In this document: positions 29,701-37,740 of the stretch, piece by piece
Numbering within the stretch: the first letter of the stretch is position 1
How the letters are laid out: the number at the start of each line of letters is the position of its first letter
Source: Pseudomonas chlororaphis subsp. aurantiaca
Lineage (GTDB): Bacteria; Pseudomonadota; Gammaproteobacteria; Pseudomonadales; Pseudomonadaceae
Length of the DNA: 64,000 nucleotides
Direction of reading: 5' to 3'
Assembly: GCF_013466605.1 (NCBI RefSeq)
Contig: NZ_CP059162.1
Coordinates: 3,844,001 to 3,908,000 of the forward strand
Made by a program: the position numbers and the translations under genes
The notes under the pieces: model-generated
Told to the model about the DNA's origin: nothing
Databases searched by the model: none
Seen by the model: the letters and a program-made list of their open reading frames with translations, nothing else

Positions 29701-31735
29701 CATCCCGACGCTCCTCGCGCACCCGCCGTCCGGCACCATCGAGGTAGATCCGCCGCTGCTGGCCCGTGATATCGGTTTCTTCCGCCATCACCGCTCGCAG
29801 ACGTTCACGCCCCGCCGTGACATAACGGCACGTGGCGCTGGCTTCATAGGGGGTGCCGGGTGCCTCCATGCGACGGATTACCCGTCCGAGCTTGTCGTAG
29901 TCATAGGCGGTTTCCACCCCATTGACATTACGTTCGCGCATCGTCAGGCCGGTCAGGCTGTCACGGGTCGTGCTCTCGGTGGTGGCGGTACCGTCATGGC
30001 CGGTCACGGTGCTCTCGACCGTCAAGGTGGTACCGGCGAGGGTGTGGGTATAGTCGGTGGTGGTGGCCAGCTGGTTCAGTGTGGTGACCGCCTGCACGAT
30101 CTGAGCATAGTGCGGGTTGTTCACATCGGTCTGATAGCGCTGAGTGGTGACGCCGAGCGGGCGGTCCCCCTCCGGCGTCACCACCACCGCGGCTTCTGAA
30201 ACAGCCACCAGGAATGGGCGGTCATCACTCTGCCTCAGCGGCAGACGCTCATACCGGTAGTCGGTCCGGGTCGGCAGAGCGCCTCCGCTCTCACCGTCAG
30301 GAAGTGTGACGGGCATCCGGGTATGTGCTTGCAGCCAGCGAACAAAGAGGCCGTCATCATCCGGACAGCCCTCCGCGCCGCCCACCGGGTAATAGATCCA
30401 ACGCTCGGTTCGTCCATCGGGATGGCACTGCGTCAGCGTGTTGCCGTAGTCGTCATAGCTCGTCTGCGTGATGTCTTCTCGAGACGGATCGCCCTCGTAA
30501 CGGGTGACCCCCTTGACCGGCAGTTGACACCAGGCCGGTTGACGTTCCCAGCTCAGCGCGGGGTCGTCGCCATACGTGGTGAGCGTCCGCACGGTTTTAC
30601 CCTGACGCCTCTTCACTTCTTCGGTCTGCAGGTGGAAACGATTCCAGGTGCGCTCAACCTCTGCCAGCGTGGCGCCAAGCGCATCTTTCAGGGTCTCGAT
30701 GCTCTTGTATTGATAATCATCAGTGCGATACAGATTCTCTTCACCATCCCGCCAGCCGCCGGGCAACTCTGCGCCATATCCCAGGAAGTTGGCGTCACCC
30801 AGCTTGGTGTAAGTCCGGTAAATGGCCGGCTGACCCGCACCAGGGCTGTGGCGGTGAGACGTAACCCGGGGCAAATATGCCAGCGGCGCGCCAGGTGGCA
30901 ACCGATGCCCCTCCGGCCCCGTGGCATAGAGAACTTCGTCCTCACTGCCAAGCGGCCCCGTCGCACCTATTGGAAACAACAGCCCTTCATGCGGGTCGTA
31001 ACGAAAGGTCCAGCGGCTATCCCTATCCGGCAAGATGAGTGCGGTCAGTTGATCGCCGCTCAGTTGCAGAGTAAAGGTGCAGGCTTGGGCGCTGTCAGGA
31101 AAGAGATGCAGGTAAACTTCATCGCCGTTCTCTGACTGGTCCCGACGCAGCAGCACACGCCGCTCATCCCGGACCTCGGTCAGGGCATACTGACCACTGC
31201 CGTGGGGCCGCCAGGACAGGAAAGCCTGACGCCCCTCTGGTGAGCGCACCTCCTCCGGCAGGGCCAGGCTACCGCCATCCTGCCTCACCAGCCACTGGGT
31301 GTCGCCGTCCTTGGACTCGATACGAAAGCGCTGTCCCGCCACGCCTTCCTGAATCACACGGAAGGTCTTGAGCTTTTGGTCACGGAATACCAACTCACCA
31401 CCGTCAGAGAACTCCGACTTATCACGATCGAGGCTGAAGCTCTCGCCCGTTGTCAGCCGTAAGCTACCCGCCGCCAGGTCCAACCGGGAAAGCTCCATGC
31501 TCCAGCCACGGCCGAAGCCATAGTCAGTGTGAGACGCCAGCGGGCTGAACGACAGCGCCGGCGTCACGACAGGCCCCGCGAGGTTGTTGGCCTGCAGGCC
31601 GGGCAGCGTGAAGTGCAGCGTAAACTGGCCGGTGCGAGCGTCCACACCGGTATTGCCGTGACTGAGAAAGTTGCCAGCTTGGGAATACAGGCCGCCAGCG
31701 ATCAGCCGTGCCGAGGCAGGAGAAATCTCATTCAT
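26735..31735 (-). CDS. RHS/YD-repeat polymorphic toxin 3 (1666 aa)
   Basis: Start ATG 31735-31733 with GGGAG upstream; an earlier TTG at 31768 is not supported by a ribosome binding site. The N-terminus and shell match RHS1. The last ~80 residues before the tip have several substitutions (GALTVTSTVLGVVSL, KAAQKASRFVGRWK). The tip, about residues 1497-1666, has H1540 (IVAYRTHGNPSG) and C1585 (PMVLMACYAGRSGAAQDVAN), 45 residues apart. The stretch after the Cys parallels the RHS1 tip (CYA-K/G-R, GAAQ, RPV then a Ser), so tips 1 and 3 are diverged relatives. Preceded by an intact 335-aa partner 54 bp upstream. RHS2 begins 147 bp after its stop, leaving no room for an immunity gene. Confidence 0.9.
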   Translation of the reverse strand: MNEISPASARLIAGGLYSQAGNFLSHGNTGVDARTGQFTLHFTLPGLQANNLAGPVVTPALSFSPLASHTDYGFGRGWSMELSRLDLAAGSLRLTTGESFSLDRDKSEFSDGGELVFRDQKLKTFRVIQEGVAGQRFRIESKDGDTQWLVRQDGGSLALPEEVRSPEGRQAFLSWRPHGSGQYALTEVRDERRVLLRRDQSENGDEVYLHLFPDSAQACTFTLQLSGDQLTALILPDRDSRWTFRYDPHEGLLFPIGATGPLGSEDEVLYATGPEGHRLPPGAPLAYLPRVTSHRHSPGAGQPAIYRTYTKLGDANFLGYGAELPGGWRDGEENLYRTDDYQYKSIETLKDALGATLAEVERTWNRFHLQTEEVKRRQGKTVRTLTTYGDDPALSWERQPAWCQLPVKGVTRYEGDPSREDITQTSYDDYGNTLTQCHPDGRTERWIYYPVGGAEGCPDDDGLFVRWLQAHTRMPVTLPDGESGGALPTRTDYRYERLPLRQSDDRPFLVAVSEAAVVVTPEGDRPLGVTTQRYQTDVNNPHYAQIVQAVTTLNQLATTTDYTHTLAGTTLTVESTVTGHDGTATTESTTRDSLTGLTMRERNVNGVETAYDYDKLGRVIRRMEAPGTPYEASATCRYVTAGRERLRAVMAEETDITGQQRRIYLDGAGRRVREERRDEDITGEAFREIWRGTYNHEGQLESETAQDWRADRDTPISLTTEYRFDAWGQVSELIRPDRMIEHTQSDPLTLVTQRWHTSADGERSAQTEILHNKAGDVLKVTLRSPTGDTQRIEEWTHDGWHRPITHRVTVPGEASVTTQTRYDAHGRILSRTLADGSEVNWEYAAHSDGDHPISVTLTPPGGDPVLLGEQTFDGLGRQLTCSAGGQLDQLHYIKGQVPPVSRESTSGRMQTYRYEPLLNNRLIGLTQNDGSPESTYRYHPRLTQLVEAQGGLGQLAWTYSASGRLTAEHWTVDGKRNTTTWQNSLNGLLLTFTDVNGVEHRTEYDALGRPDQQQADTVTMRMTYDAFSRVSQMVTEDTGSGQSLQQTVGYDAFGREVSRQWLSISPAGRRQLTQTLGWTNLDQVARRRWEADGQLLSEESYQYDCRGRLTETTASGPEGPVDARTGKRIRQQRFTLNALDGYERVVTVYTDGTQNEMTFTYAAVAPDRPVKISHSYPTPRDFTLEYDADGRLIRDGQGRLLHWNADGQLSRASREDQECGYQYDPLGRLSEVKPNGVVKRRYYQGEHVVNEQGADETVTLLRTGSSVFAQTRISQAVREVLLTGSDGQGTVRLEAGTDDTRLVSYTAHGADAGEANSLIGYAGESRDAISGCYLLGSYRLYDPVLMMLLEPDSESPFGAGGLNRYAYCAGDPVNRIDPDGHSFWKWLIAGVGIALGVIGTIASFGAAAPVLAGGIAALTVSGALTVTSTVLGVVSLTTGVASLILEATGDESAAGILGWISLGTGIASAVTGLAPAATKAAQKASRFVGRWKQHGNVSRKASQSSGALGGPETIYRPPGQPDVAFFDDLYGQKIVAYRTHGNPSGQLMDSTGNWRTATEVAHNDILPRVSQLQIPDDQPMVLMACYAGRSGAAQDVANVLRRPVVSYSQANSIYAKSPDLLGEVWQLDAFDIFGNLVKQDKVSWIGNPTGGFEVAGMSYYFPRPVI

Positions 31736-33160
31736 TACAGACTCCCAATAGGGGATGGCGAAGGGCAATCAGGGGGGGCAAGTTGACTGTTAATACAGTT
31801 CCAGTGCCAAACGACCTGTCGGCGTACCGTCTTGAAACCGCACCCGGAAGCGATGGTCATTGCCATACATGTCGATCGCGGTTATCACGCAAGGGCCGCC
31901 CTGACCAATGGCACTGTCACGGTCGTAGGGAATGTTGTTGCTGCCCTGCAGCACGATCGTGATATGGCCACTGCGCGGACGCACCGCTGTCGGGGTCGGC
32001 TGGAACTGGCTCCCCAATCGGATGGCGGGGTTGTAATGGAATTCCGATTGGCCGGGTGCGGCATAGCCTACATGCGAAGCTCGGGTCTCGCTTGGGTCGC
32101 GATCCGCCCACTGGATCATCCCCGCCGGTTGCATCTCGGCCGACCGAAAGGTCACGACCGGCAGCTGCATGTTGCGACCCGCCAGGGAGTATTCCCAGAT
32201 GAACAGGTCGCTGCTCCCGTTACCGCCGACAAGGGTACGATCGAAGGTGTAATGCTCAGGAGCGAAGAATTGTGGAATAGGCGCTGCCGTGATACCTACG
32301 GATGTCTTAAAACTCGGGTCTTCGACGGTATTGTAGACGTAGCTCTCATTGTCCATATGACGCGTCACCCGCGCATACAGCGTTTCCTGACTACCCTCTG
32401 GGGCGCGACTCATCACATAGAAGGTTTTCTCAAAAAACGTAACATCGCCATCCGCCACTCCAGCCGATGTGCCGCCTTCCTCATTTTTGTTCGGGGCGGG
32501 ATCAGCAGTCGACGGATAGTAGGAGTAATTGTTTCGGGTAGCGCTGGCAAACCAGTGGGCCGTGCCATTGTCCTCTACCGGTAGCGGCGAAAACTGGCCA
32601 GTGTTGTTCCGGACGGACAGGCAGAGGCTCTCCTGTTCCTGACGGCTGATGACTTTCCCCGTCCTGGCTTGAATCGTCAGGGTTACCGCAATTTGTTGGC
32701 GAGCGTTGGGATAGAGTTGCGGGGATGCCGAGGTGAGGGCAATTTCAAAACGGCTTAACCAGTCTGTTAGAGGGGGCTTTTGATGGGCGATAGTCATTTA
32801 AATTCCTTTTATAAATGTTACCAAGAACAAACAGGTAGCCTTAAGGCGGAAATAGCCTACGAGACCGCATCGATATGGCATCGATAATTATAAGATCACT
32901 GTCTTAGAGTGTTTGTACGGGACATAAAAGCGCAGGCACATAGAGTTTGTATGCGCTTTCAATTTTTACATGCTACCTAATCACTAATGTTGTGGGCCTG
33001 ATAATAAGCTTGAACATGCCGGAGTATATTTCAGCCACTATGACTTCACCTGTGCGAATTGGATCCTAGTTGAATAACAAGTGATAGCAAGCGCCCGGCT
33101 CATAATATTTAACTCTTGGGACGAGCCTTTCTAGCAGTAAACGATATAAGAAAATATTGA
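27262..33160 (-). repeat. right arm of the ~5.9-kb inverted repeat
   Basis: Reverse complement of 11545-17432: leader, 335-aa gene and RHS core. At the outer edge both arms still read CTTATATC-x-TTT-x-CTGCTAGAAA with scattered mismatches before similarity is lost. Confidence 0.9.
31790..32797 (-). CDS. RHS partner protein (335 aa), copy 2
   Basis: Encodes the same 335 residues as 11898-12905 and has the same upstream AAAAGGAATTTAA site and 54-bp gap to its RHS gene (RHS3). The protein is probably all-beta with no export signal; see copy 1 for the visible blocks. Complete identity over the gene while the outer edges of the repeat have drifted suggests recent duplication or gene conversion. 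It is the only full-length partner for the tandem RHS3-RHS2 pair, so it might serve both. Confidence 0.85.
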   Translation of the reverse strand: MTIAHQKPPLTDWLSRFEIALTSASPQLYPNARQQIAVTLTIQARTGKVISRQEQESLCLSVRNNTGQFSPLPVEDNGTAHWFASATRNNYSYYPSTADPAPNKNEEGGTSAGVADGDVTFFEKTFYVMSRAPEGSQETLYARVTRHMDNESYVYNTVEDPSFKTSVGITAAPIPQFFAPEHYTFDRTLVGGNGSSDLFIWEYSLAGRNMQLPVVTFRSAEMQPAGMIQWADRDPSETRASHVGYAAPGQSEFHYNPAIRLGSQFQPTPTAVRPRSGHITIVLQGSNNIPYDRDSAIGQGGPCVITAIDMYGNDHRFRVRFQDGTPTGRLALELY

Positions 33161-34422
33161 TCTTGTCTCGAATGCCGGGCATAAATTGACGATCGATCAA
33201 CATCAGATCCGCAGTCCAAAAGTCCTTCCCAGGCTTCTCATACGCTCACTGCGCTTACATTAAGATGAGCACATCATGGCAATGTTGAGGAACACGCTTT
33301 TTGAGATCTCCAGCCTTCCCTGATAGTTTGGAAATAGCTCATTCGAAATCCGTGGATACACCAGCCAACCTTCTCCATCGATCTCCTGCCACGATGCCTC
33401 CTTTTACCTTCAAGACACTGGCGAGTCGCTCACGAACCTGATTGAGCTGCGGGTTTGTGAAACTGTCGACAAACGCCCTCGCAACGAATGCAGTGGTTTG
33501 ACATTACGCTCGGCCCGGTGAATTGCGACAGTCGGCCCGTGCCTGGTACATTCATCGCAGGTTGGAGCCTTGTGAATCGACAAACCCTCCAGCGCCTGAG
33601 AGTGGGTGATGGTTTGCTGTTGCAGGATTTATTCATTATCGCCCACTCGGCACCCTATCGGTCCACGCCGCCCCTATCGTTACTATCAAGGCCGTTTCTG
33701 GCGCATCAGATTTGCCAGTGTGCCCCGACGCGGGTCCAGGAACGACGACATGCCAAATCAGCATAAGCCCTATCATTTTAATCACGAATTAGTATTTGCT
33801 GTTCGAAAAGTTTAGCTACGATCTTTTTATGTTTTCGATCTTGAAAGAGCTTCTATTGATAAAGATAAACAATCGTCTAGTTTAGCCTCTGGTCAGCAAT
33901 GGATGCATTTCCCAAGGCAGGTCAAAATCATGGATGAAATTTACACCTTCGCTAGGCATTTTGTCAGTCCCGCTAGCTTTCTTTTTTTGCCTTTCTCAAA
34001 TCACCCGATTTGTACCAGGGTTCACTGGACAAATTTAATTCCCCTCTCGCCAAAGACACAAAATTACCTTTCCTGGTCTTAGGCTGGGCAGGGTGATTTC
34101 TGTGCGTTTATGGATGCCGAATTTTGGCGTGGCCGCTCAATAATGGGCGGGGAAATATTGCCCGTCCGAATTGAGCAAGTATTAGTCGCTGATTCCTATT
34201 TGTTATTTGCAGTATTTTTATTTTGTTCCGAGCGGCGCTATTTACCGGGCCTGCTGTGGTTTCCGATGGTTGCAAGACGGTACAGCAATTAATTTTTACT
34301 GAGCTCCAGGGCGACCCAAGATGCAGGCTCTTGGGCTGCCTGGAAGAACAGTGAAGTTGGACGAAGATACTCATCTGGAGAGGTGCTTACTACCTGCTCC
34401 GCTACTGTGTAAGGAGTCTATG
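33161..34422. other. long gene-free stretch before the 354-aa gene
   Basis: Short ORFs on both strands at 33430-33815 have no convincing starts. On the minus strand one fragment reads FVARAFVDSFTNPQLNQVRE and onward without a start or a known match, then is frameshifted; it may be a decayed gene. The last ~60 bases (34363-34418) are the leader duplicated at 9117-9176. No intact gene seen. Confidence 0.5.
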
Positions 34423-35487
34423 ATGTCTGAGCATTCAGTTTCGAAACCGGCCGATGAAAGAAATACGGCCGTAACATTGTCGTATTTACTAGTGGAAGCC
34501 GAGCACTTTCAGGGGCAACAAAATGCAACGGCCAGGCTGTACGCCAACGGTACGCAAAAATCCACAGCACTTATCACACTGGTTGCACGTAATGCTTTTA
34601 ACGAAGTGGTAACGCTACCGCCCAATACGTCTATTGAGATTATCCCGTACGGAAGCTTTGTGGGGCTGTGGCCAAGTGATGGGACGCCGCCTGCCGCGGG
34701 CTTCTTACCATTCGATGAGTCGCTTCCAGGTCTCATTCACGAACCTGTATCGACTGTCCATGAAGCGGCAACCAAGGATGAAGAGGGGGGAGACGTTCTC
34801 AGTCAAACGTTTCGTCGCTACATTCGAAATGTAAACAACCCTGCTTTTTTGACTGAAAAATTTGCGGTACAGGTCACGTTGGGTACTACCGTATTTCGGA
34901 CCAATCACTTAGATGTTGAGTACGGTGGTAACGGTGAGAACGGCCGATTCAACAGCAGTTTCCAACTGCGCTCGGTAGAGCCCACGCGCTATACACTGGG
35001 AATGGGCGGATTGCACATCAGCGATTCTACAGAAGTATATAGCCAGTCAGTCGACGGATATACCGCGAAGGTACTAAATTATAAGGTAGCCCTGCGACAT
35101 CCAGCGACTGGAAGAGCGGTCGCGTTTCATGCCTCAAGTAATATCACTGCAGATTCGTCGCACAATGGCAACAAAGCAACGGCCTTTGGCGCACCGGGTA
35201 GTGCTGTTTCCAAGAAAAACATCCCCGCGACCCCCAGCCGATTGGCATCAGCGTTGAATAACCACGCCCTCAGTACGATCATGTCTCCGAGCGCCGATCG
35301 GATAACGGTGGCCGTCGGAATGTGGTCCCGTGTGAGCGAGCGCTTTGCAACTCGGCAAACCAGCTATTGCAGAGGCGCCGTGGATGTCTATGGGAATCCG
35401 GTCAATTTGCGGGTCGAGCTGATTTCGACACCGGTGGATGAGGGGCGGGATCCGTGGAAGTACAGCATCAGCATTGATGGGGAATAG
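34423..35487 (+). CDS. RHS-island beta-rich protein C (354 aa), unknown function
   Basis: Start at the second ATG of ATGATG (34423), 6 bases after AAGGAG and matching the MSEH start of the 397-aa paralogue; the open frame back to 34321 has no ribosome binding site. Shared blocks: AVTLSYLLVEAEHFQGQQ then NATARLYANGTQ, SIEIIPYG with a following Trp, the signature FRTNHLDVEYGGNGENGRFN then LRSVEPTRY, and GAVDVYGNPVNLRVEL at the end. No export signal, membrane span or catalytic motif. Two exported four-cysteine proteins follow on the same strand, making a small gene cluster that mirrors the 190-aa/397-aa pair. Function unknown. Confidence 0.8.
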   Translation: MSEHSVSKPADERNTAVTLSYLLVEAEHFQGQQNATARLYANGTQKSTALITLVARNAFNEVVTLPPNTSIEIIPYGSFVGLWPSDGTPPAAGFLPFDESLPGLIHEPVSTVHEAATKDEEGGDVLSQTFRRYIRNVNNPAFLTEKFAVQVTLGTTVFRTNHLDVEYGGNGENGRFNSSFQLRSVEPTRYTLGMGGLHISDSTEVYSQSVDGYTAKVLNYKVALRHPATGRAVAFHASSNITADSSHNGNKATAFGAPGSAVSKKNIPATPSRLASALNNHALSTIMSPSADRITVAVGMWSRVSERFATRQTSYCRGAVDVYGNPVNLRVELISTPVDEGRDPWKYSISIDGE

Positions 35488-35616
35488 TGCGGTTGGGAAA
35501 GTGTGCCACGAACCGCGCTTTTAAAACCGCCAGTTGATACCCGATGCTGGCTCCTGATTGCGTTCAGGAGCCAGCAACCATGAACGCGAACAAATTGACT
35601 ATTGGGAAGCATTGCA

Positions 35617-36096
35617 ATGAACAACATCAAAACATTTATTGCAACACTGTTATTAATGCTCGGCCTCTCGGCGTGTACTAGCGGAGTATCGTCTACTACG
35701 ACCTATCCAACATTAAAGTTGTATGGTCCGGCTGCAAATCTGCTGTGTGAGGTTGCTATGTCATCAGGAGAGACATTGCTCCCTCAACGGTGCGGAACAA
35801 AAAACTACCTCTACTATTTCACCATTGAAAATCCGAAAGAAGGCGTGTCATTCTCTTTCCATACTCCCACTCCAAATAATTGTCTCTTTTGCCGAGCCAG
35901 CGTTAATTACAAAGTCCGTGACCCTATCTATGGCTCGTCGACCAAACTTATGGCTATCAATGCCGGCGCCACCCTGCCATTATCAGGAAATGTGGAAATA
36001 TTTAGGGGGGTTTGGACCGACGTACGAGTCGCTCCGGATACCCCAGCCGCTGCGTTGGGGCCGTTCATGTATGTTAAAATCTCGAATAACAACTAA
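35617..36096 (+). CDS. four-cysteine lipoprotein (159 aa), unknown function
   Basis: Start at ATG 35617, 8 bases after GGGAAG; a TTG at 35602 is less likely. Residues 1-23 are a lipoprotein signal with lipobox LSAC (Cys20), so the mature protein is probably membrane-tethered. The rest matches the family of 18389 and 36217: LKLYGPA, then LCEVAMSSG ... QRCGT with 15 residues between the cysteines, YFTIENPKEGVSF, and two further Cys in NNCLFCRAS. No catalytic motif. The family is unknown to me. Different anchoring of the paralogues (lipoprotein here, free in the periplasm for the others) is notable. Confidence 0.75.
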   Translation: MNNIKTFIATLLLMLGLSACTSGVSSTTTYPTLKLYGPAANLLCEVAMSSGETLLPQRCGTKNYLYYFTIENPKEGVSFSFHTPTPNNCLFCRASVNYKVRDPIYGSSTKLMAINAGATLPLSGNVEIFRGVWTDVRVAPDTPAAALGPFMYVKISNNN

Positions 36097-36216
36097 GTTG
36101 TCAATTTTTTGAAAACGGACATTTAAGCAGCTGGACACCAGCGTACAGCGTAGACGCAAGTCCATAAGCCAGCCAACTCTAAGTACCATTATACCCATCG
36201 CAAAGGGCCGAAACTC

Positions 36217-36744
36217 ATGAAAGACATATCGAAGGCAATACTTGTTTTTTTGGCATTGTTCGCTCCGTTCATTCACGCATCCGAACCTGTAAATCGGGGA
36301 TTGTATCCAGTTCTCGTACTGTATACCCAGGGAGGAAGTTTAACATGCATGATCACAATGACCCCTGGCATACATCTTTTCAACCAAACCTGTCCGTATA
36401 AATTCGCGTCATATTTCAGCGTTGCGAATCCAAGAGAGGGCCTCTCATTCAAGTTTGGGGAATATAACGTCATGTATGATCCGCAATACCCTGAGCGTGC
36501 TTGCGCCGGTTTTAACTCACCCACCCCTGAGTACTATGTAGCCGCTCCTCTTGCTGATGGAGAGCCGACTAGGCAGGTAATATTGAACTACGCTCTTGAC
36601 GTGCCAGCCAATACCGAGATAGTTCCCGGAATAAAAAACACTTACCGGGCAACTAAACAGATTGGCTTGTCGGGCTGCGTATACATTACTAACACCGGAA
36701 AACTAACCGAGCTCTCTCCAATCGAAAAGCCGAAAGTGTATTGA
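36217..36744 (+). CDS. exported four-cysteine protein 3 (175 aa), unknown function
   Basis: Signal peptide at residues 1-22 (ILVFLALFAPFIHA), then the family block: LVLYTQGGSLTCMITMTPG, 15 residues between the first two Cys, YFSVANPREGLSFKF, further Cys in ERACAGF and SGCVYITN. It follows the 159-aa lipoprotein by 120 bp and is probably in the same cluster as the 354-aa gene. The closest relatives I can see are the two paralogues in this window. No function is assigned. Confidence 0.75.
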   Translation: MKDISKAILVFLALFAPFIHASEPVNRGLYPVLVLYTQGGSLTCMITMTPGIHLFNQTCPYKFASYFSVANPREGLSFKFGEYNVMYDPQYPERACAGFNSPTPEYYVAAPLADGEPTRQVILNYALDVPANTEIVPGIKNTYRATKQIGLSGCVYITNTGKLTELSPIEKPKVY

Positions 36745-36839
36745 ACAATGCCGGCAGGCGAACGGAGCAGTTCTGGTGGATGTCAGATGAGCACGGGCAC
36801 GTGGTGAAGACATTGCAGAACAGGAACCAGCTGTTCAAG

Positions 36840-37030
36840 GAGCAGCGGTATCTCAAACGCGAGGTCACTGTGCTTTGCGTCCGCGAGTACCTTCCTATCT
36901 GCGGAGCGCGCAGGGCTCAACGCTTCGTGCCGGAGTTCGAGAAGCGCTGGGGAGCCGGCTTGATCGCAAGGTCGGCCTGCCCTGGCACGTCGATGAGACC
37001 TACGTGTGCCGACGTGCCCTCAATAGATTC
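36840..37030 (+). pseudogene. IS6-family transposase remnant, N-terminal part
   Basis: Plus-strand pieces in different frames read KEQRYLKREVTVLCVREYL and then RKVGLPWHVDETYV, which follow the order of IS6-type transposases (catalytic W-x-VDETY motif). Frameshifts separate them and the rest of the gene is absent. Confidence 0.6.
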
Positions 37031-37379
37031 GACAGAGCAGACAAGGTAATCCGTTGCGCGGTGTTTTTAGCCAAGCCACGCAAGTGTACTTTCACGTAGC
37101 CAAACTGGCGTTTGATCGCCCGGCGAGGTGATCTCGTACAGCGCTTCCTCCATCGCCGAGTCGCTGAGAGCAAACCAGTTTTACAGCAGGTGGATGCGCA
37201 GCATGGTTTCCAGCGAATACGGTGGACGTCCATTGCCCGCGTTGGGGTAGAACGGCTCGATCATCGCCAACAGCCCCGGCCCATGGCGCCACTTGCTCCA
37301 TCTCCGCCAGACAGCGCTCGTGCCGGGTCTGTTTGTGTTTACCGGCGTACTCGGCATCGGAAACGCTCATCTGGATCAT
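37000..37379 (-). pseudogene. internally deleted IS5-family transposase
   Basis: Read leftward from ATG 37379: [20 protein letters not shown], then [11 protein letters not shown], then in shifted frames an [24 protein letters not shown] piece and EALYEITSPG, which is the N-terminal region of IS5-type transposases. It then jumps directly to IKRQFGYVKVHLRGLAKNTA and ALSNLLRARR, the C-terminal end. The DDE centre is deleted, leaving a short MITE-like derivative that cannot transpose alone. Confidence 0.75.
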
Positions 37380-37394
37380 GCGATAGGGCTCAGA

Positions 37395-37740
37395 TTTAGC
37401 GGGGATGCCATTTCAGCAGATTGTCCAGGACTTTCCGGAGTGTCCCTAGGTGCCCGCCTGCACAGCCGTTTGCTTACGAACTCGCTGTTCAGCAAGGCCA
37501 CCACGATGTCATTGTGATCAACGACATCGCCCGGCCACTGTCACCAGATCATCGTCAAATACTCCCGCCCTCTGCATGCTGCCACTGGCAATGGACACCA
37601 GGTACACATGGGGGGTGCGCATGTTGAGTACCTCATTCCGTGAGATGTGCTGTTCGATATGGTCAACTGCCGGCGAAGGAAAATCCGCATGCGGCGCTGG
37701 CAGTTTCTGGCTCACTATCGTTAAAGGTGTACGTTCCCTA
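37395..37740 (-). pseudogene. umuD/rulA-like SOS mutagenesis gene fragment
   Basis: One frame reads FPSPAVDHIEQHISRNEVLN followed by RTPHVYLVSIASGSMQRAGV and FDDDLVTV; the next frame continues HNDIVVALLNSEFVSKRLCR. UmuD-type proteins have this same order: cleavage-site region, G-D-S-M active serine (here S-G-S-M), GAGI-x-DGDL and DIVVA-x-LN-GEF-x-KRL. A frameshift after the VTV segment inactivates it, and no umuC/rulB partner follows; the IS5 derivative lies there instead. Confidence 0.7.

Noticed and set aside
36741..37049. 102-codon ORF after the 175-aa gene
   Set aside because: It overlaps IS6 transposase pieces in another frame and has no export signal or ribosome binding site.
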